Of a DNA stretch of 61,452 nt, positions 36,590 to 46,230 are shown in pieces. This DNA is from Oscillospiraceae bacterium (GTDB taxonomy: Bacteria > Bacillota > Clostridia > Oscillospirales > Oscillospiraceae). The position numbers and the translations under genes are program-made. A model generated the notes under the pieces. The model saw only the letters and a list, made by a program, of their open reading frames with translations, was not told where the DNA came from and did not search any database. The stretch covers positions 1 to 61,452 of the forward strand of contig WQWL01000006.1 of assembly GCA_009785345.1 (NCBI GenBank), written 5' to 3'. Every line of letters starts with the position of its first letter. The first letter of the stretch is position 1.

Positions 36590-39500
36590 ATGAATAAGAA
36601 ATTTATAAAAAGTTTATTTGCCTTTATGCTATCATTTATTATGATACTGTCTGCTGTTGGCTTAACTCCAATCGCAGCAACGGCTAATAATGCTATCACA
36701 GCTAATTCCCAAACAGTATGGGCACCTGTGGGTTCGGTTATTGACTTTGAAAACTTCACACCGTCACAAGCTGGCAACCTGTTTGGTAGCTCCGGTGTTA
36801 TTTTTACACAAGCGTTTGCGGGTCAAACAGTTCTCAATGCAAACCCCCTTGCCAACCATAACACTGCCAACTGGGGCAACACACATGCCAATTGGGCATT
36901 GCCTCTGGACAGCGGAGCATGGAACATAGGCACTAACGATATGGTTCGTATTGAGTTTGATCTATGGACAGAATGGAATCGTCAGCATGTTCTGGGCTGG
37001 GAAGCACGTCTAAACAGCGATGACGGCTCGACTCCGGTTGCAGGTACTATCTTTGGTGTGCGACCCACATCAAACACCTCACATCCTGCCGGTGCAAACC
37101 AAAACACACACCTTCGTTTTATTACGAGTGAAAGCCCTGGCGGCAACAATCGTAACAATGCGCCAACTACAATATTGCGCAACAATGTACCGCGCCACAC
37201 ACTTAGTCGTGTTGTGATGGAAGTTAACTTGGTAACACAAGTCGGCAGCCTTGTTGTAAATGACGCGGGTGGCAACGAAGTAGCAAGACAAAACAATATA
37301 ATGATGCCTACAGATCAGCTTCGAAGCTTTAGCTTCGGTGCTATTCGTGATGGTGGCAACACATGGGCTTACTGGGATGCTATTGCCCACGGTGTAAACA
37401 CCACATATGGTGCAAAAATCAACAACATTGCTGTATTTGGCGCCGTATACGATGGTGAAAGACCAACAGTATATCCTGCATCTGTCGCAATTTCAGGTGC
37501 ATCTGTACGCAACCTTGAATTTGGTCCAGGAGCGGATGCGGTTCTTTTGACGACTGAAGCTACAGCCACTGTATTACCTCTAAACGCCACAGACAGAGAT
37601 GTAACCTGGTCTATTGTTCCGACACCGACACCGGGTGGACAAGGCAACCCTATCGTTGTATCTCCCGTCATCGATGGTAATGATATCACACTGACAGCCG
37701 TAGGTGCCGGATCGGCCAGAGTTATTGCAACTGCCAATCTCCATCCGGATGGCTCGCAGCCTCTATCGGCAGAGTTTTTAGTGAATGTCACACATGAAAT
37801 AGGTATTACTGAGCCAATGCCAAACTTCTACACGCTGTTCCCGCGTCTTGGCGCAGGTGATTTTACGTACTGGCAAACCCCGCAATGGGGAGGTGCCAAC
37901 ATGACCGAAGGTTTTGCAGGCAGCAACTTCCCAATCAATAATTTCTGGGGCTTCGCCGGCTCCGCCACCGGTGCCACACGCAGAGTTTCTGTACATGAAA
38001 CACTTCCGGGTGGTCAATCAAACTACTTCATGGAATTTATTGTAGATAATCAGAGCGGCGGAAGATCTACCAGCAGGGCTTTTCCGGGCGAACTGCGCGG
38101 AAGCAGAGTGTTTGTTACCTTTGATTACAGACCGGGTAATGTAAACACAGGCAGTGGAGTAAACAGACCTGCCATGAACCTTGAGTTCCTTTATGGAGCC
38201 GATCCACTTCTATCGATTTCACATTGGTGGACACCGGGTGGCGCACGTCAGTTTGGTGCCTTTGCAGGTCCTGTAGGTGGTCATGATATGTCCGTAGCCA
38301 CAAACTATACACCTCTAACCGGCATACAATCTCGCGCAAATTGGTGGAGCACATGGTACACATTTGGTATAATTTTTGACTTTGATAGCCAGAATGCAAG
38401 AATTATGGCAACTGTACGTGGCACTGATGATGTCATTCTCGATGTCAATGTACCTTTTGACGGCACATCCCTTTCTGCATTATCTATTGTGGGCTTAAGA
38501 CCTCCAACCGTTAATCTTGTTTTCAACGGCAATGGATTTGACAATCTGTTTTTCTTCTACATGACTCACCTTGAAGATACGATTGTCGAAGTCGTGCCTC
38601 CTGAGTTTTTAGGCAGACCTGTAACACCGGAAAATCCAAGCCCAAGGCTCAACATTTGGCAAAACTGGTTTATGCAGGTAGATACAGGCGCAACTGTTGC
38701 TGATCTCGATCTGCCTACTACCATTGATGTAATAACCGCAGCAGGCGATACTGTAACTACAGGTGTAAGCTGGGTTGTTACGGAGATGCCGTGGACAAGA
38801 ATTGCGGATATACCGGAAAATAAAGTATTTGACTCTTCTCTACCCGGCGTGTTCGAGTTCTCCGGCATACTTGAAGATGCTGAGGGCTATGCTTACAACA
38901 GAATGGACATTACGCCGCAAATACTTGTTGAAGTACGCTCAGGATTATTACATGAATATCCACGTCCTATTGAATGGCTTGATCGTGGAGTAGTTGCAGT
39001 ACCGGTACAAGGTGGCGGAGGCAACTTAGTACAATGGCGCTTACTCGTTACAGAGTATTCAGATGTCAACCCACTAATGTTTAACATTTACAGAAACGAC
39101 ACACGCATTGCATCAGACCTTATTGCAACCAACTTTGTTGATGCTGATGGTTCTGTTGGCGATGAATATACTGTCGTTCCAACCGGGTCAGGTGTAAATG
39201 ATGCAGGCAGTGGCACAGGTATTGCCTTAGCCAGCAATTTCTTGGAAATCCCTTTACAAAGACCAACAATCCGTCCAAATCCGGCACTACAGTTTGGTGG
39301 CACACTCAACTATCCAAGTGTTGCCAATCCACAAAGATACATCTGGTATACATCAAATGACATAACAGTTGCTGATATTGATGGAGATGGTCAATATGAG
39401 ATTCTTGTAAGATGGCAGCCTAACATGCAACGGGATCCCGGGCTTCTGAACCCGACAAGGCATACCGGCGAAACTATCTTAGATTTGTATACCCTTGAAG

Positions 39501-41599
39501 GTGAACTGATTTGGAGAATTAATCTGGGTATCAATATCACCACCAGTGAACATCACAGCGTTATGCATTTCTTCGATTTAGATAATGATGGCAATGCTGA
39601 GTTTGCTATTAAGACAGCAGAAGGCACGAGAGTATATCATCCCGATCCGGTAACAGGTCTCGTCCTCGAAACCTTCGAGGGAGGCACACCTGTATATATC
39701 ATAGGTGGTGACGGTGAGAATAACTTTGCAGGTGACTTTAACTATGATGGAGTGCTTGACCGTAGCCGTGGCTTCTATCAAGGTACGTGGACAAGTAATC
39801 CGTACAATGTATGGATTGGCGGAACAACCTGTCCGGTAAGAGGCGCTACAAACACCGGAGCCGTGGGTAGAATAAATAACGGACCGGAGTTTTTCACAGT
39901 ATTTGACGGACAAACAGGTTTGCCAATCGATACTGTAGAATACTTTGCTCCATATGGTATCCGTCGCGGTGCATGGGGTGATACTGCACAAAACCGTAGT
40001 GATCGATTTAACGGTGCAGTAGCATTTATGCCTCGTGCAGGAGTATCCGGTGCAGAACCTTGGCCGACAGTCATTGAAGTTCGCCAACATTACGGTCCGC
40101 ATCATGTTGCTGCTTATCAGCTTATTGACGGTCAGATTCAAATGATTTGGGATTTCGACTTCAGAGATTGGGGTACAGGGCATAATCAAGGTAACCATCA
40201 AATGAGTGTTGCGGATACAACACGAAATGGCTATGATGATGTGCTGTTCGGCTCAGTTGTATTAGACTACAGAGGGCATGTGTTATGGAGTGCAACAAGC
40301 TCAAGGGGTACATTGTACGCAGTACATGGTGATGCCCTGCATATGTCGGTAATCTTCCCGGATTCTGACGAGTTTTACAGATTCAGTCCACATGAAGCAG
40401 GACCTCCCAACAATGTAACATTGTTCAATGCAGCAACAGGACGTCCTCACATGACATACGATGCACCGGACGATGTTGGTCGTGGTACTATGGGCAACAT
40501 CACACCGCTGCCAGGTTTCGAGTTCTGGGCATCAGGTACAGCTGTTGTTAACTCCTATACCGGTGAAAGAATTCGTATTGCAGCCGGTATCGATGAAGGT
40601 GGAATGGGTTATGGCGGAGGCTTTGTGCCGGCAAACCACATGGTTTATTGGAGTGGCACTCTTAGACGCGACTTCCTTGACGGAAATTCCGGTCAACCTC
40701 TGACAGTCTCAAGACTAGGCAATTTCAACTTTACACAACAAGATTTCCTAGATAATACGTTGCCTAATGAGCTTGTCGCAACAAGACAAAATGTGCAAAC
40801 TTTTGGAGGTACATCTTCAAACAACGGCACAAAAGCCAATCCCGGCTTGCAAGCTGATATCCTCGGCGACTGGCGCGAAAACGTCATAGTACGTGTGGCT
40901 GATGGAGTCACTCCGGGTGCGCATAACCCGACTAGGGATGCTGCAATAAGAGTGTACATCTCAAACATCCCGACAAACTACACAATGTACACGTTTATGC
41001 ATGATGCGACTTACCGTGCGGCTGTTTCCTGGCAGAACTCTGTATACAATCAGCCTCCACATCTTGGCTTCTATCTTGGAGATGCTGTACGTGATGATGT
41101 ACTGGCAAGGACACTACCGACTCCATACACCAGATTTACAGCAGAGCCGGTATCTACTACTGAATTTGATGGCACCAGCCCCAATGCATTGGGAAGATTG
41201 CTGGAAGATTACAATGTTGTTCTTTCTACCAGAGGTAACTTAGGTATATTCGCAAATCACAGTCCGTTTGTAATTCCTGCTGGAAGAACACTCACTGTGA
41301 CGACAACACTGAACATCTCCGGTAACGCTGAACTCATTGTTGAAGGTACACTTATCGTAGCCGAAGGTGGCAGAATCAATAACCAAGGTTCAGCAGGCGG
41401 AACGATTAGGGTAGCTGCCGGAGGTAACCTTGTAAACAATGGATGGGTAGAGAACGTAACGAATTCAACGTTTGCAAACAATGGTACGATTACCAACAAC
41501 GGTAGATTTGAAGTCCGTGGCGGTGTCACATTCTACGACCAAGGAACTGTAACCGGGACACCACTGAATATAAACCGCAACGCAACTGTAATATCATAG
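36590..41599 (+). CDS. Secreted rhamnogalacturonan lyase, family PL11, largest paralogue
   Basis: This is a 1669-aa protein starting MNKKFIKSLFAF. ATG 36590 is preferred because GAGG lies just upstream; an earlier ATG at 36572 has no ribosome site and would spoil the signal peptide. Signal peptide ~1-30; LamG-like domain ~35-280; bacterial Ig-like domain ~285-400; concanavalin-like domain ~410-675, homologous to the N-terminus of the 28273 gene; Big_4-like Ig ~690-800; PL11 N-terminal beta domain ~805-915; PL11 propeller ~920-1520 (DIDGDGQYEILVRW, DLDNDGNAEFAIKTAEGTRV, RQHYGPHHVAAYQLIDG, LQADILGDWRENVIVR); and the shared C-terminal module at the end. The two extra N-terminal domains are the main difference from its paralogue and may bind polysaccharide. 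It is an extracellular RG-I lyase. Confidence 0.92.
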   Translation: MNKKFIKSLFAFMLSFIMILSAVGLTPIAATANNAITANSQTVWAPVGSVIDFENFTPSQAGNLFGSSGVIFTQAFAGQTVLNANPLANHNTANWGNTHANWALPLDSGAWNIGTNDMVRIEFDLWTEWNRQHVLGWEARLNSDDGSTPVAGTIFGVRPTSNTSHPAGANQNTHLRFITSESPGGNNRNNAPTTILRNNVPRHTLSRVVMEVNLVTQVGSLVVNDAGGNEVARQNNIMMPTDQLRSFSFGAIRDGGNTWAYWDAIAHGVNTTYGAKINNIAVFGAVYDGERPTVYPASVAISGASVRNLEFGPGADAVLLTTEATATVLPLNATDRDVTWSIVPTPTPGGQGNPIVVSPVIDGNDITLTAVGAGSARVIATANLHPDGSQPLSAEFLVNVTHEIGITEPMPNFYTLFPRLGAGDFTYWQTPQWGGANMTEGFAGSNFPINNFWGFAGSATGATRRVSVHETLPGGQSNYFMEFIVDNQSGGRSTSRAFPGELRGSRVFVTFDYRPGNVNTGSGVNRPAMNLEFLYGADPLLSISHWWTPGGARQFGAFAGPVGGHDMSVATNYTPLTGIQSRANWWSTWYTFGIIFDFDSQNARIMATVRGTDDVILDVNVPFDGTSLSALSIVGLRPPTVNLVFNGNGFDNLFFFYMTHLEDTIVEVVPPEFLGRPVTPENPSPRLNIWQNWFMQVDTGATVADLDLPTTIDVITAAGDTVTTGVSWVVTEMPWTRIADIPENKVFDSSLPGVFEFSGILEDAEGYAYNRMDITPQILVEVRSGLLHEYPRPIEWLDRGVVAVPVQGGGGNLVQWRLLVTEYSDVNPLMFNIYRNDTRIASDLIATNFVDADGSVGDEYTVVPTGSGVNDAGSGTGIALASNFLEIPLQRPTIRPNPALQFGGTLNYPSVANPQRYIWYTSNDITVADIDGDGQYEILVRWQPNMQRDPGLLNPTRHTGETILDLYTLEGELIWRINLGINITTSEHHSVMHFFDLDNDGNAEFAIKTAEGTRVYHPDPVTGLVLETFEGGTPVYIIGGDGENNFAGDFNYDGVLDRSRGFYQGTWTSNPYNVWIGGTTCPVRGATNTGAVGRINNGPEFFTVFDGQTGLPIDTVEYFAPYGIRRGAWGDTAQNRSDRFNGAVAFMPRAGVSGAEPWPTVIEVRQHYGPHHVAAYQLIDGQIQMIWDFDFRDWGTGHNQGNHQMSVADTTRNGYDDVLFGSVVLDYRGHVLWSATSSRGTLYAVHGDALHMSVIFPDSDEFYRFSPHEAGPPNNVTLFNAATGRPHMTYDAPDDVGRGTMGNITPLPGFEFWASGTAVVNSYTGERIRIAAGIDEGGMGYGGGFVPANHMVYWSGTLRRDFLDGNSGQPLTVSRLGNFNFTQQDFLDNTLPNELVATRQNVQTFGGTSSNNGTKANPGLQADILGDWRENVIVRVADGVTPGAHNPTRDAAIRVYISNIPTNYTMYTFMHDATYRAAVSWQNSVYNQPPHLGFYLGDAVRDDVLARTLPTPYTRFTAEPVSTTEFDGTSPNALGRLLEDYNVVLSTRGNLGIFANHSPFVIPAGRTLTVTTTLNISGNAELIVEGTLIVAEGGRINNQGSAGGTIRVAAGGNLVNNGWVENVTNSTFANNGTITNNGRFEVRGGVTFYDQGTVTGTPLNINRNATVIS
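41157..41596 (+). repeat. Shared C-terminal module, copy 4
   Basis: TEFDGTSPNALGRLLEDY then the common core. It is almost the same DNA as copy 5 over its first ~200 bases. Confidence 0.95.
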
Positions 41600-41610
41600 G
41601 TAACAGAGAA

Positions 41611-41641
41611 TTAGCGCAGCAACTAATAATTGCTGCGCTAA
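41611..41641 (+). terminator. Hairpin between the fourth and fifth large secreted genes
   Basis: TTAGCGCAGCAA and TTGCTGCGCTAA form a perfect 12-bp stem with a 7-base loop. A U-rich stretch follows only after 10 bases, so it is a partial terminator or attenuator. Confidence 0.6.
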
Positions 41642-41674
41642 TACATTATAATTTTTAATGGAGGTAGGCAGGCA

Positions 41675-44600
41675 ATGAAGAAGCGAAGGATTCACAAAAT
41701 CATTTGCACAGTACTCATATTCGCCATGTTTTTTTCGATTATGGCAACTCCGATGGTGTCTCTGGCAGTCGAAGGCGAGTATCCAGAGCCATATTTCACA
41801 ATTGAAGGCGAGTATCCGGAACCGTATTTCACAGACGAAGACGAGTACCCGGAACTGTCTCTCGCAATCGAGGGCGAATATCCGGAACCGTCACAGGCTG
41901 TCATTAACGAAGCAATTTTGGAGCTACCAATTGCTATGTTTAGCGTTCATGGCACTCTCATGGATCGCGGTGCTATTGTACAAGAAGTTTCCAATGGTGT
42001 CTTTTTGGCGTGGAGATTCTTCCCTGTTGAAGTCACCGGAACGAGTGATACAGACGAGTATCGCGGACTCGTAGGAAATAATTTCGTGATTTACAGAAAT
42101 CTAGTGCGGATTACAGAAACCCCCATCACAGACAGCACAAACTATATTGATAGAGATGGAAATGCCGGAGATGTATATGTTATTGTTACGGTTAGTCCTA
42201 TCGGAGTATATCTAAGCCGTACGGAAGAAATCGTAGCTCGACCACAATCGGCAACTGCGGGCGATTATTTGAGTATTCCACTTATTCGTCCGGAACGTGT
42301 AGCGGTTCCACACTGGGATCTTTTGGGTGAAACCCAATGGGCCTATTACGAGCAAGACATCGTAATGGTTGGAGACCTGGATGGCAATGGACAATTAGAT
42401 TTTGTCGTAGTATGGCAAACAGACAACCCTGATGTTATCCAACCGGGTTTTAATGGTCCTGTAATTTACCAAGCATACAGACTTGACGGAACATTGATGT
42501 GGGAAGTTAGCACGGGAATAAATGTTCGTCCCGGGCAGCACTACGGTCAGCCGATTCTATATGATCTTGATGGCGATGGTATAGCTGAACTCGGCATCAA
42601 AACTGCACCGGGTGCAAAGTGGCGCACAGTTATATCGCATGAAGCAGGCAGTGCCCCTGTGTTTACTGAATGGACATACATCACACTATCCGATGAGAGC
42701 ATAGCTCTCGGTGTTACAAATCAAGATGATTTTGTTATGCGCGACCGTCTTTTCTGGAACGCAGCACAGCTAATCATCAATCCGACAGACGGTCCGAACG
42801 GTATGGCGAATAACCAAATCACTCCGGATCGTCTAGCTGCTGCATCACCACAGCAAATTGCCGATGCAATCGCAATGATTGAGCGAGGTGAGTTTTTCCA
42901 AATGATGGAAGACTTTTTCTATGGTTGGAACTCACATCCCGAAGTGACAACACGTTCTTACTGGGGTAATTTAACGGGAGAAGTACCACTGACCTGGCTT
43001 CCGAATGAGAATCAAGCAGAAGTGTCCGGCGTTAGTGTAGGTTGGTGGGTAAGCCCGCCGCAAGTTATGATGGGCATGCATGATAACACTCATTCATATG
43101 ATTTAGGGAATGGGATTGCAATGACTGCAACAGCAAACGGAAGGTCAGTCAGTTATTTAGCACCAGTCACAAATCTTGCGGTAGCTGCACGCAGACAAGC
43201 ACCGGGTTGGACGCCGGAGACCTTTGAGTTACTAAATAATCTACCTAAATGTCCGGTTGAGTTTAGAAGGATGGAAATCACCCGGGAGATTGCGAACGCT
43301 TTGACGTGGCAATTCTTCCAGTTTATGTTCTCACGCGCAGCTGCCAACTATGATGCTAACAACAGAGTTATTCCCTTGGGGATGATAGGGGATCATCCTG
43401 AGTATTTCACCATATTTGCAGGTCAAACAGGTGCTGAGTTGGCGACAATTCCTTATGTAGCTCCCCGTGGTGCGATAGGTGAAAGCTTTATCGGTCAGGG
43501 TGGCAGTATTTTGTGGAATGATTACACTTTCCATCCAAATACTGAGCCAATGAACCGCTCTGAGCGTCACACAGGTGCTGTTGCATATCTTGATGGACCT
43601 CTCGGGACTGCGAGTGCGATTCAGGGGCGTGGTCTATATTCGAGCATATTTATCCAACGTTATGATTGGGATGGCGAAAATCTGACAGGTTCGATTTTTG
43701 CAACAACAGGGCATGAAGTTATGAATAACCCATTCAACTTCAGAGCTAACTACTTAGACGGAACATCTCAAAATAACATACATGGGTCTCCGGGGCGCTT
43801 TGAATATCCTGCCTTTGAGCCTAACAATGTTTTGGCGATGACCACCGGCATGAGATTAAGTCAAGCGGCAATTGACAGGCTCAATGCGGGCGATCCGGGC
43901 AACTTGGCTGCTTCTTGGACCTGTAGCGGTCATACCAGCTTTACAATATTTGATATTGACGGTTACGGCTATGATGCACTGTCCAATGGTGGTGTCGTAA
44001 TTAATGCCGATGGTACTATCCGTTGGGTAGCTACCTACAGGCAACAAACGAATGCAGACATTATTTGGTACAATGATATTGTTGGCGGTACAATCATCGG
44101 AAATCGCCCACCAAGCGGCAACTGGGTAACTGCAGGAAAAGGTGATGCCATGCACGTTGGTTTCATGACACCCGATCAAGACAGACCTGTGTTGTTTGGG
44201 GTTACTCAAGGTGGAGTTATGCATGAATGGCTATTTGACTTTGATACAGGCGAACTCCTTTATGTGGCGCAGGGCGGCACCGCAACAACATGGGCGTCGG
44301 GCGGTGGTGTACTGCGAGCCATAGTGGGTGACTTTACGGATGACTTTGGATGGATTGGATACACTGGAACGCGTCTGCAAAGACCGGGGATGTGGATTAG
44401 AGGATCGCGCTTGATGTCAGATGGTTCGGAATCTCCTCGCACAAATCCATTCCTAGGTTCACCAACACCTGCACATGGCAGTTTGACAAATATGTCAATC
44501 AACTGGCGTCCTGATTTTTCAACGCAGATAATCCATGGGAGAAATACAGGTGCAGTTGCAAATAACGGCGAAGCTATAACGACTCCACATACTGCCGATG

Positions 44601-45586
44601 CAGTCGGTCCGCTTATATCCCATGGTGGAAACCGCGTTACAAACATTTTCTTTGATGTTTCTATATTAGCGACGCGTGTTCCTGATCATGTGCCGACATT
44701 TGCAGTCCCGTATAATATCGGCATAGGTGGAACCAGTAACATTGGTACTGGTGGAATCCCTAATCACAACAATGAACATCCAGACGGATTTAGAGCGGTT
44801 TTAGTAACAGAAGGAACCCGTAAACAAGGTGGCACAAAAGGTTATCCTTCACTTGTTGCGGATGTCTTTGGCGACTATCGTGAAGAGTTGATCCTTTCTG
44901 CCGGAACACGCACAGATAATCAAGAGTTGCGCATTTATTTCAACACGGAAGAGTCAGAACACAAAATGGTGACACTCCTCGCATGCCGTCGCTACCGCGC
45001 AGAGGTAGCGCGCCAACAAACAGGTTATACTGATCCGTCATACACGAGCTTCTACATGGGATCTGATATGATTTTTGCAAATGCATGGGCAATGTTTGAG
45101 CAGCAAATGCGTAACAATCCAAATGCTTTCCTTGATTTAACTGAAGTGGAATTCAACGGTACCAGCCCCAATGCATTGGGAAGATTGCTGGAAGAGTATA
45201 ATGTTGTTCTTTCTACCAGGGGTAACTTAGGGATATTCGCAAATCACAGTCCGTTTGTAATTCCTGCTGGAAGAACACTCACAGTAACAACAACACTGAA
45301 CATCTCAGGTAACGCTGAACTCATTGTTGAAGGTACACTTGTAGTAGCCGAAGGTGGTAGAATCAACAACCAAGGTTCATCAGGCGGAACGATTAGGGTA
45401 GCTACGGGAGGTAATCTTGTAAACAATGGATGGGTAGAGAACGTAACGAATTCGACGTTTGCAAACAACGGTACGATTACGAACAATGGCAGGTTTGAAG
45501 TTCGCGCCGGTGTCATATTCTACGACCAAGGAACTGTAACTGGGACACCACCGAATGTAAACCGCAACGCAACTGTAATTGAGTAG
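41675..45586 (+). CDS. Secreted rhamnogalacturonan lyase, family PL11, second acidic-repeat type
   Basis: This is a 1303-aa protein with GGAGGT before the ATG. Signal peptide ~1-32, closely similar to that of the 32449 gene (KIICT-x-LIFAMFFS); acidic repeat ~33-85 built from EGEYPEP-type units; PL11 N-terminal beta domain ~88-195; a propeller ~205-1155 with VGDLDGNGQLDFVVVWQ, LYDLDGDGIAELGIKTAPG, GDHPEYFTIFAGQTG, IFDIDGYGYDALSNGG and VADVFGDYREELILS; and the shared C-terminal module ~1158-1303. It is the last of the five large secreted genes and is followed by a strong nested hairpin at 45611. It is predicted to be an extracellular RG-I lyase. Confidence 0.9.
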   Translation: MKKRRIHKIICTVLIFAMFFSIMATPMVSLAVEGEYPEPYFTIEGEYPEPYFTDEDEYPELSLAIEGEYPEPSQAVINEAILELPIAMFSVHGTLMDRGAIVQEVSNGVFLAWRFFPVEVTGTSDTDEYRGLVGNNFVIYRNLVRITETPITDSTNYIDRDGNAGDVYVIVTVSPIGVYLSRTEEIVARPQSATAGDYLSIPLIRPERVAVPHWDLLGETQWAYYEQDIVMVGDLDGNGQLDFVVVWQTDNPDVIQPGFNGPVIYQAYRLDGTLMWEVSTGINVRPGQHYGQPILYDLDGDGIAELGIKTAPGAKWRTVISHEAGSAPVFTEWTYITLSDESIALGVTNQDDFVMRDRLFWNAAQLIINPTDGPNGMANNQITPDRLAAASPQQIADAIAMIERGEFFQMMEDFFYGWNSHPEVTTRSYWGNLTGEVPLTWLPNENQAEVSGVSVGWWVSPPQVMMGMHDNTHSYDLGNGIAMTATANGRSVSYLAPVTNLAVAARRQAPGWTPETFELLNNLPKCPVEFRRMEITREIANALTWQFFQFMFSRAAANYDANNRVIPLGMIGDHPEYFTIFAGQTGAELATIPYVAPRGAIGESFIGQGGSILWNDYTFHPNTEPMNRSERHTGAVAYLDGPLGTASAIQGRGLYSSIFIQRYDWDGENLTGSIFATTGHEVMNNPFNFRANYLDGTSQNNIHGSPGRFEYPAFEPNNVLAMTTGMRLSQAAIDRLNAGDPGNLAASWTCSGHTSFTIFDIDGYGYDALSNGGVVINADGTIRWVATYRQQTNADIIWYNDIVGGTIIGNRPPSGNWVTAGKGDAMHVGFMTPDQDRPVLFGVTQGGVMHEWLFDFDTGELLYVAQGGTATTWASGGGVLRAIVGDFTDDFGWIGYTGTRLQRPGMWIRGSRLMSDGSESPRTNPFLGSPTPAHGSLTNMSINWRPDFSTQIIHGRNTGAVANNGEAITTPHTADAVGPLISHGGNRVTNIFFDVSILATRVPDHVPTFAVPYNIGIGGTSNIGTGGIPNHNNEHPDGFRAVLVTEGTRKQGGTKGYPSLVADVFGDYREELILSAGTRTDNQELRIYFNTEESEHKMVTLLACRRYRAEVARQQTGYTDPSYTSFYMGSDMIFANAWAMFEQQMRNNPNAFLDLTEVEFNGTSPNALGRLLEEYNVVLSTRGNLGIFANHSPFVIPAGRTLTVTTTLNISGNAELIVEGTLVVAEGGRINNQGSSGGTIRVATGGNLVNNGWVENVTNSTFANNGTITNNGRFEVRAGVIFYDQGTVTGTPPNVNRNATVIE
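45147..45583 (+). repeat. Shared C-terminal module, copy 5
   Basis: EFNGTSPNALGRLLEEY then the common core, ending NRNATVIE. Confidence 0.95.
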
Positions 45587-45610
45587 CAGATAAGCTAAAG
45601 ATAAATACCA

Positions 45611-45669
45611 AAAGGGGTTGTATCAAAACGGCGCGTCAAGGATATCACGCGCCGTGCGACAACCCCTTT
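45611..45669 (+). terminator. Strong nested hairpin ending the lyase cluster
   Basis: The outer stem is AAAGGGGTTGT/ACAACCCCTTT (45611-45621 with 45659-45669). The inner stem is ACGGCGCGT/ACGCGCCGT. The GGTTGTATCAAAA part resembles the hairpin at 56929, suggesting a reused element. The 560 bases from here to 46230 hold no convincing gene: a small hairpin at 45781, AT-rich possible promoter sequence around 45985-46055, and the repeat at 46185. Confidence 0.75.
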
Positions 45670-45780
45670 CTCGCTCGTTGGTGCAGGAGAGGAATGTCTA
45701 ATACACATTTTAAATGTAGATGATTTTCACCCTGATTTTTCGCAAAATTACACCATACATAAATTTTCGCTTATTTAACA

Positions 45781-45813
45781 CAAACCTTGCAGTACCAAAG
45801 CTTAGAAGGTTTG
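45781..45813 (+). other. Small leader hairpin with a motif shared with the PL11 leader
   Basis: CAAACCTT (45781-45788) pairs with AAGGTTTG (45806-45813). The text ACAAACCTTG-y-A-r-TACCAA also occurs at 21784-21802 in the PL11 leader. Function unknown. Confidence 0.3.
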
Positions 45814-46184
45814 AATGGTATGATTTTGGCGGAACTCAGGTTATACACAAGACGCAAAAAATCTGCTAAGTAACAGCACAAATCAACTAGGGTGTTGAGT
45901 AGTCAATTTACAGATGCTAGAAATGGTGTCCGTGTTTCCGATTACTTGACTAAATTCGTCAATATTAACAGATTTTATCAATATAATGAAAAAAATGTTG
46001 AAAACTGTCGAAAAATGTTTGCATTTATCTTCACGACTGTGGTAGCATGGAATTATAGTGAGTTTTTAGACATTTTGAGCTTTGCTATGGCTACAACAAT
46101 TCTAGGCGAGGAGGTGGCAATTTTTAAACAACGTCAGCAACTTTAAGAGAGTTTTGTGAAGATGGCAGGTATTGTATGTATCGC

Positions 46185-46225
46185 TCCTTGCCTTCTTTAG
46201 CAAAGAAGGTGGCCCCGCGGGCCGG
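46185..46225. repeat. Double-hairpin intergenic repeat abutting the metallopeptidase frame
   Basis: CCTTCTTT-agc-AAAGAAGG (46191-46209) is followed by GGCCC-cgc-GGGCC (46211-46223). It looks like a dispersed element. The peptidase reading frame emerges directly from its right end. Confidence 0.55.
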
Positions 46226-46230
46226 ATGAT

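Noticed and set aside
25984-45583. Known surface-anchoring signals on the secreted lyases
   Set aside because: I looked for LPXTG plus a hydrophobic tail, SLH, dockerin and choline or GW repeats at the C-termini; none is present.
45892-46146. 84-codon GTG-start reading frame between the lyase cluster and the metallopeptidase
   Set aside because: No ribosome site, no recognisable family, AT-rich sequence and a poor start. More likely promoter/leader sequence.
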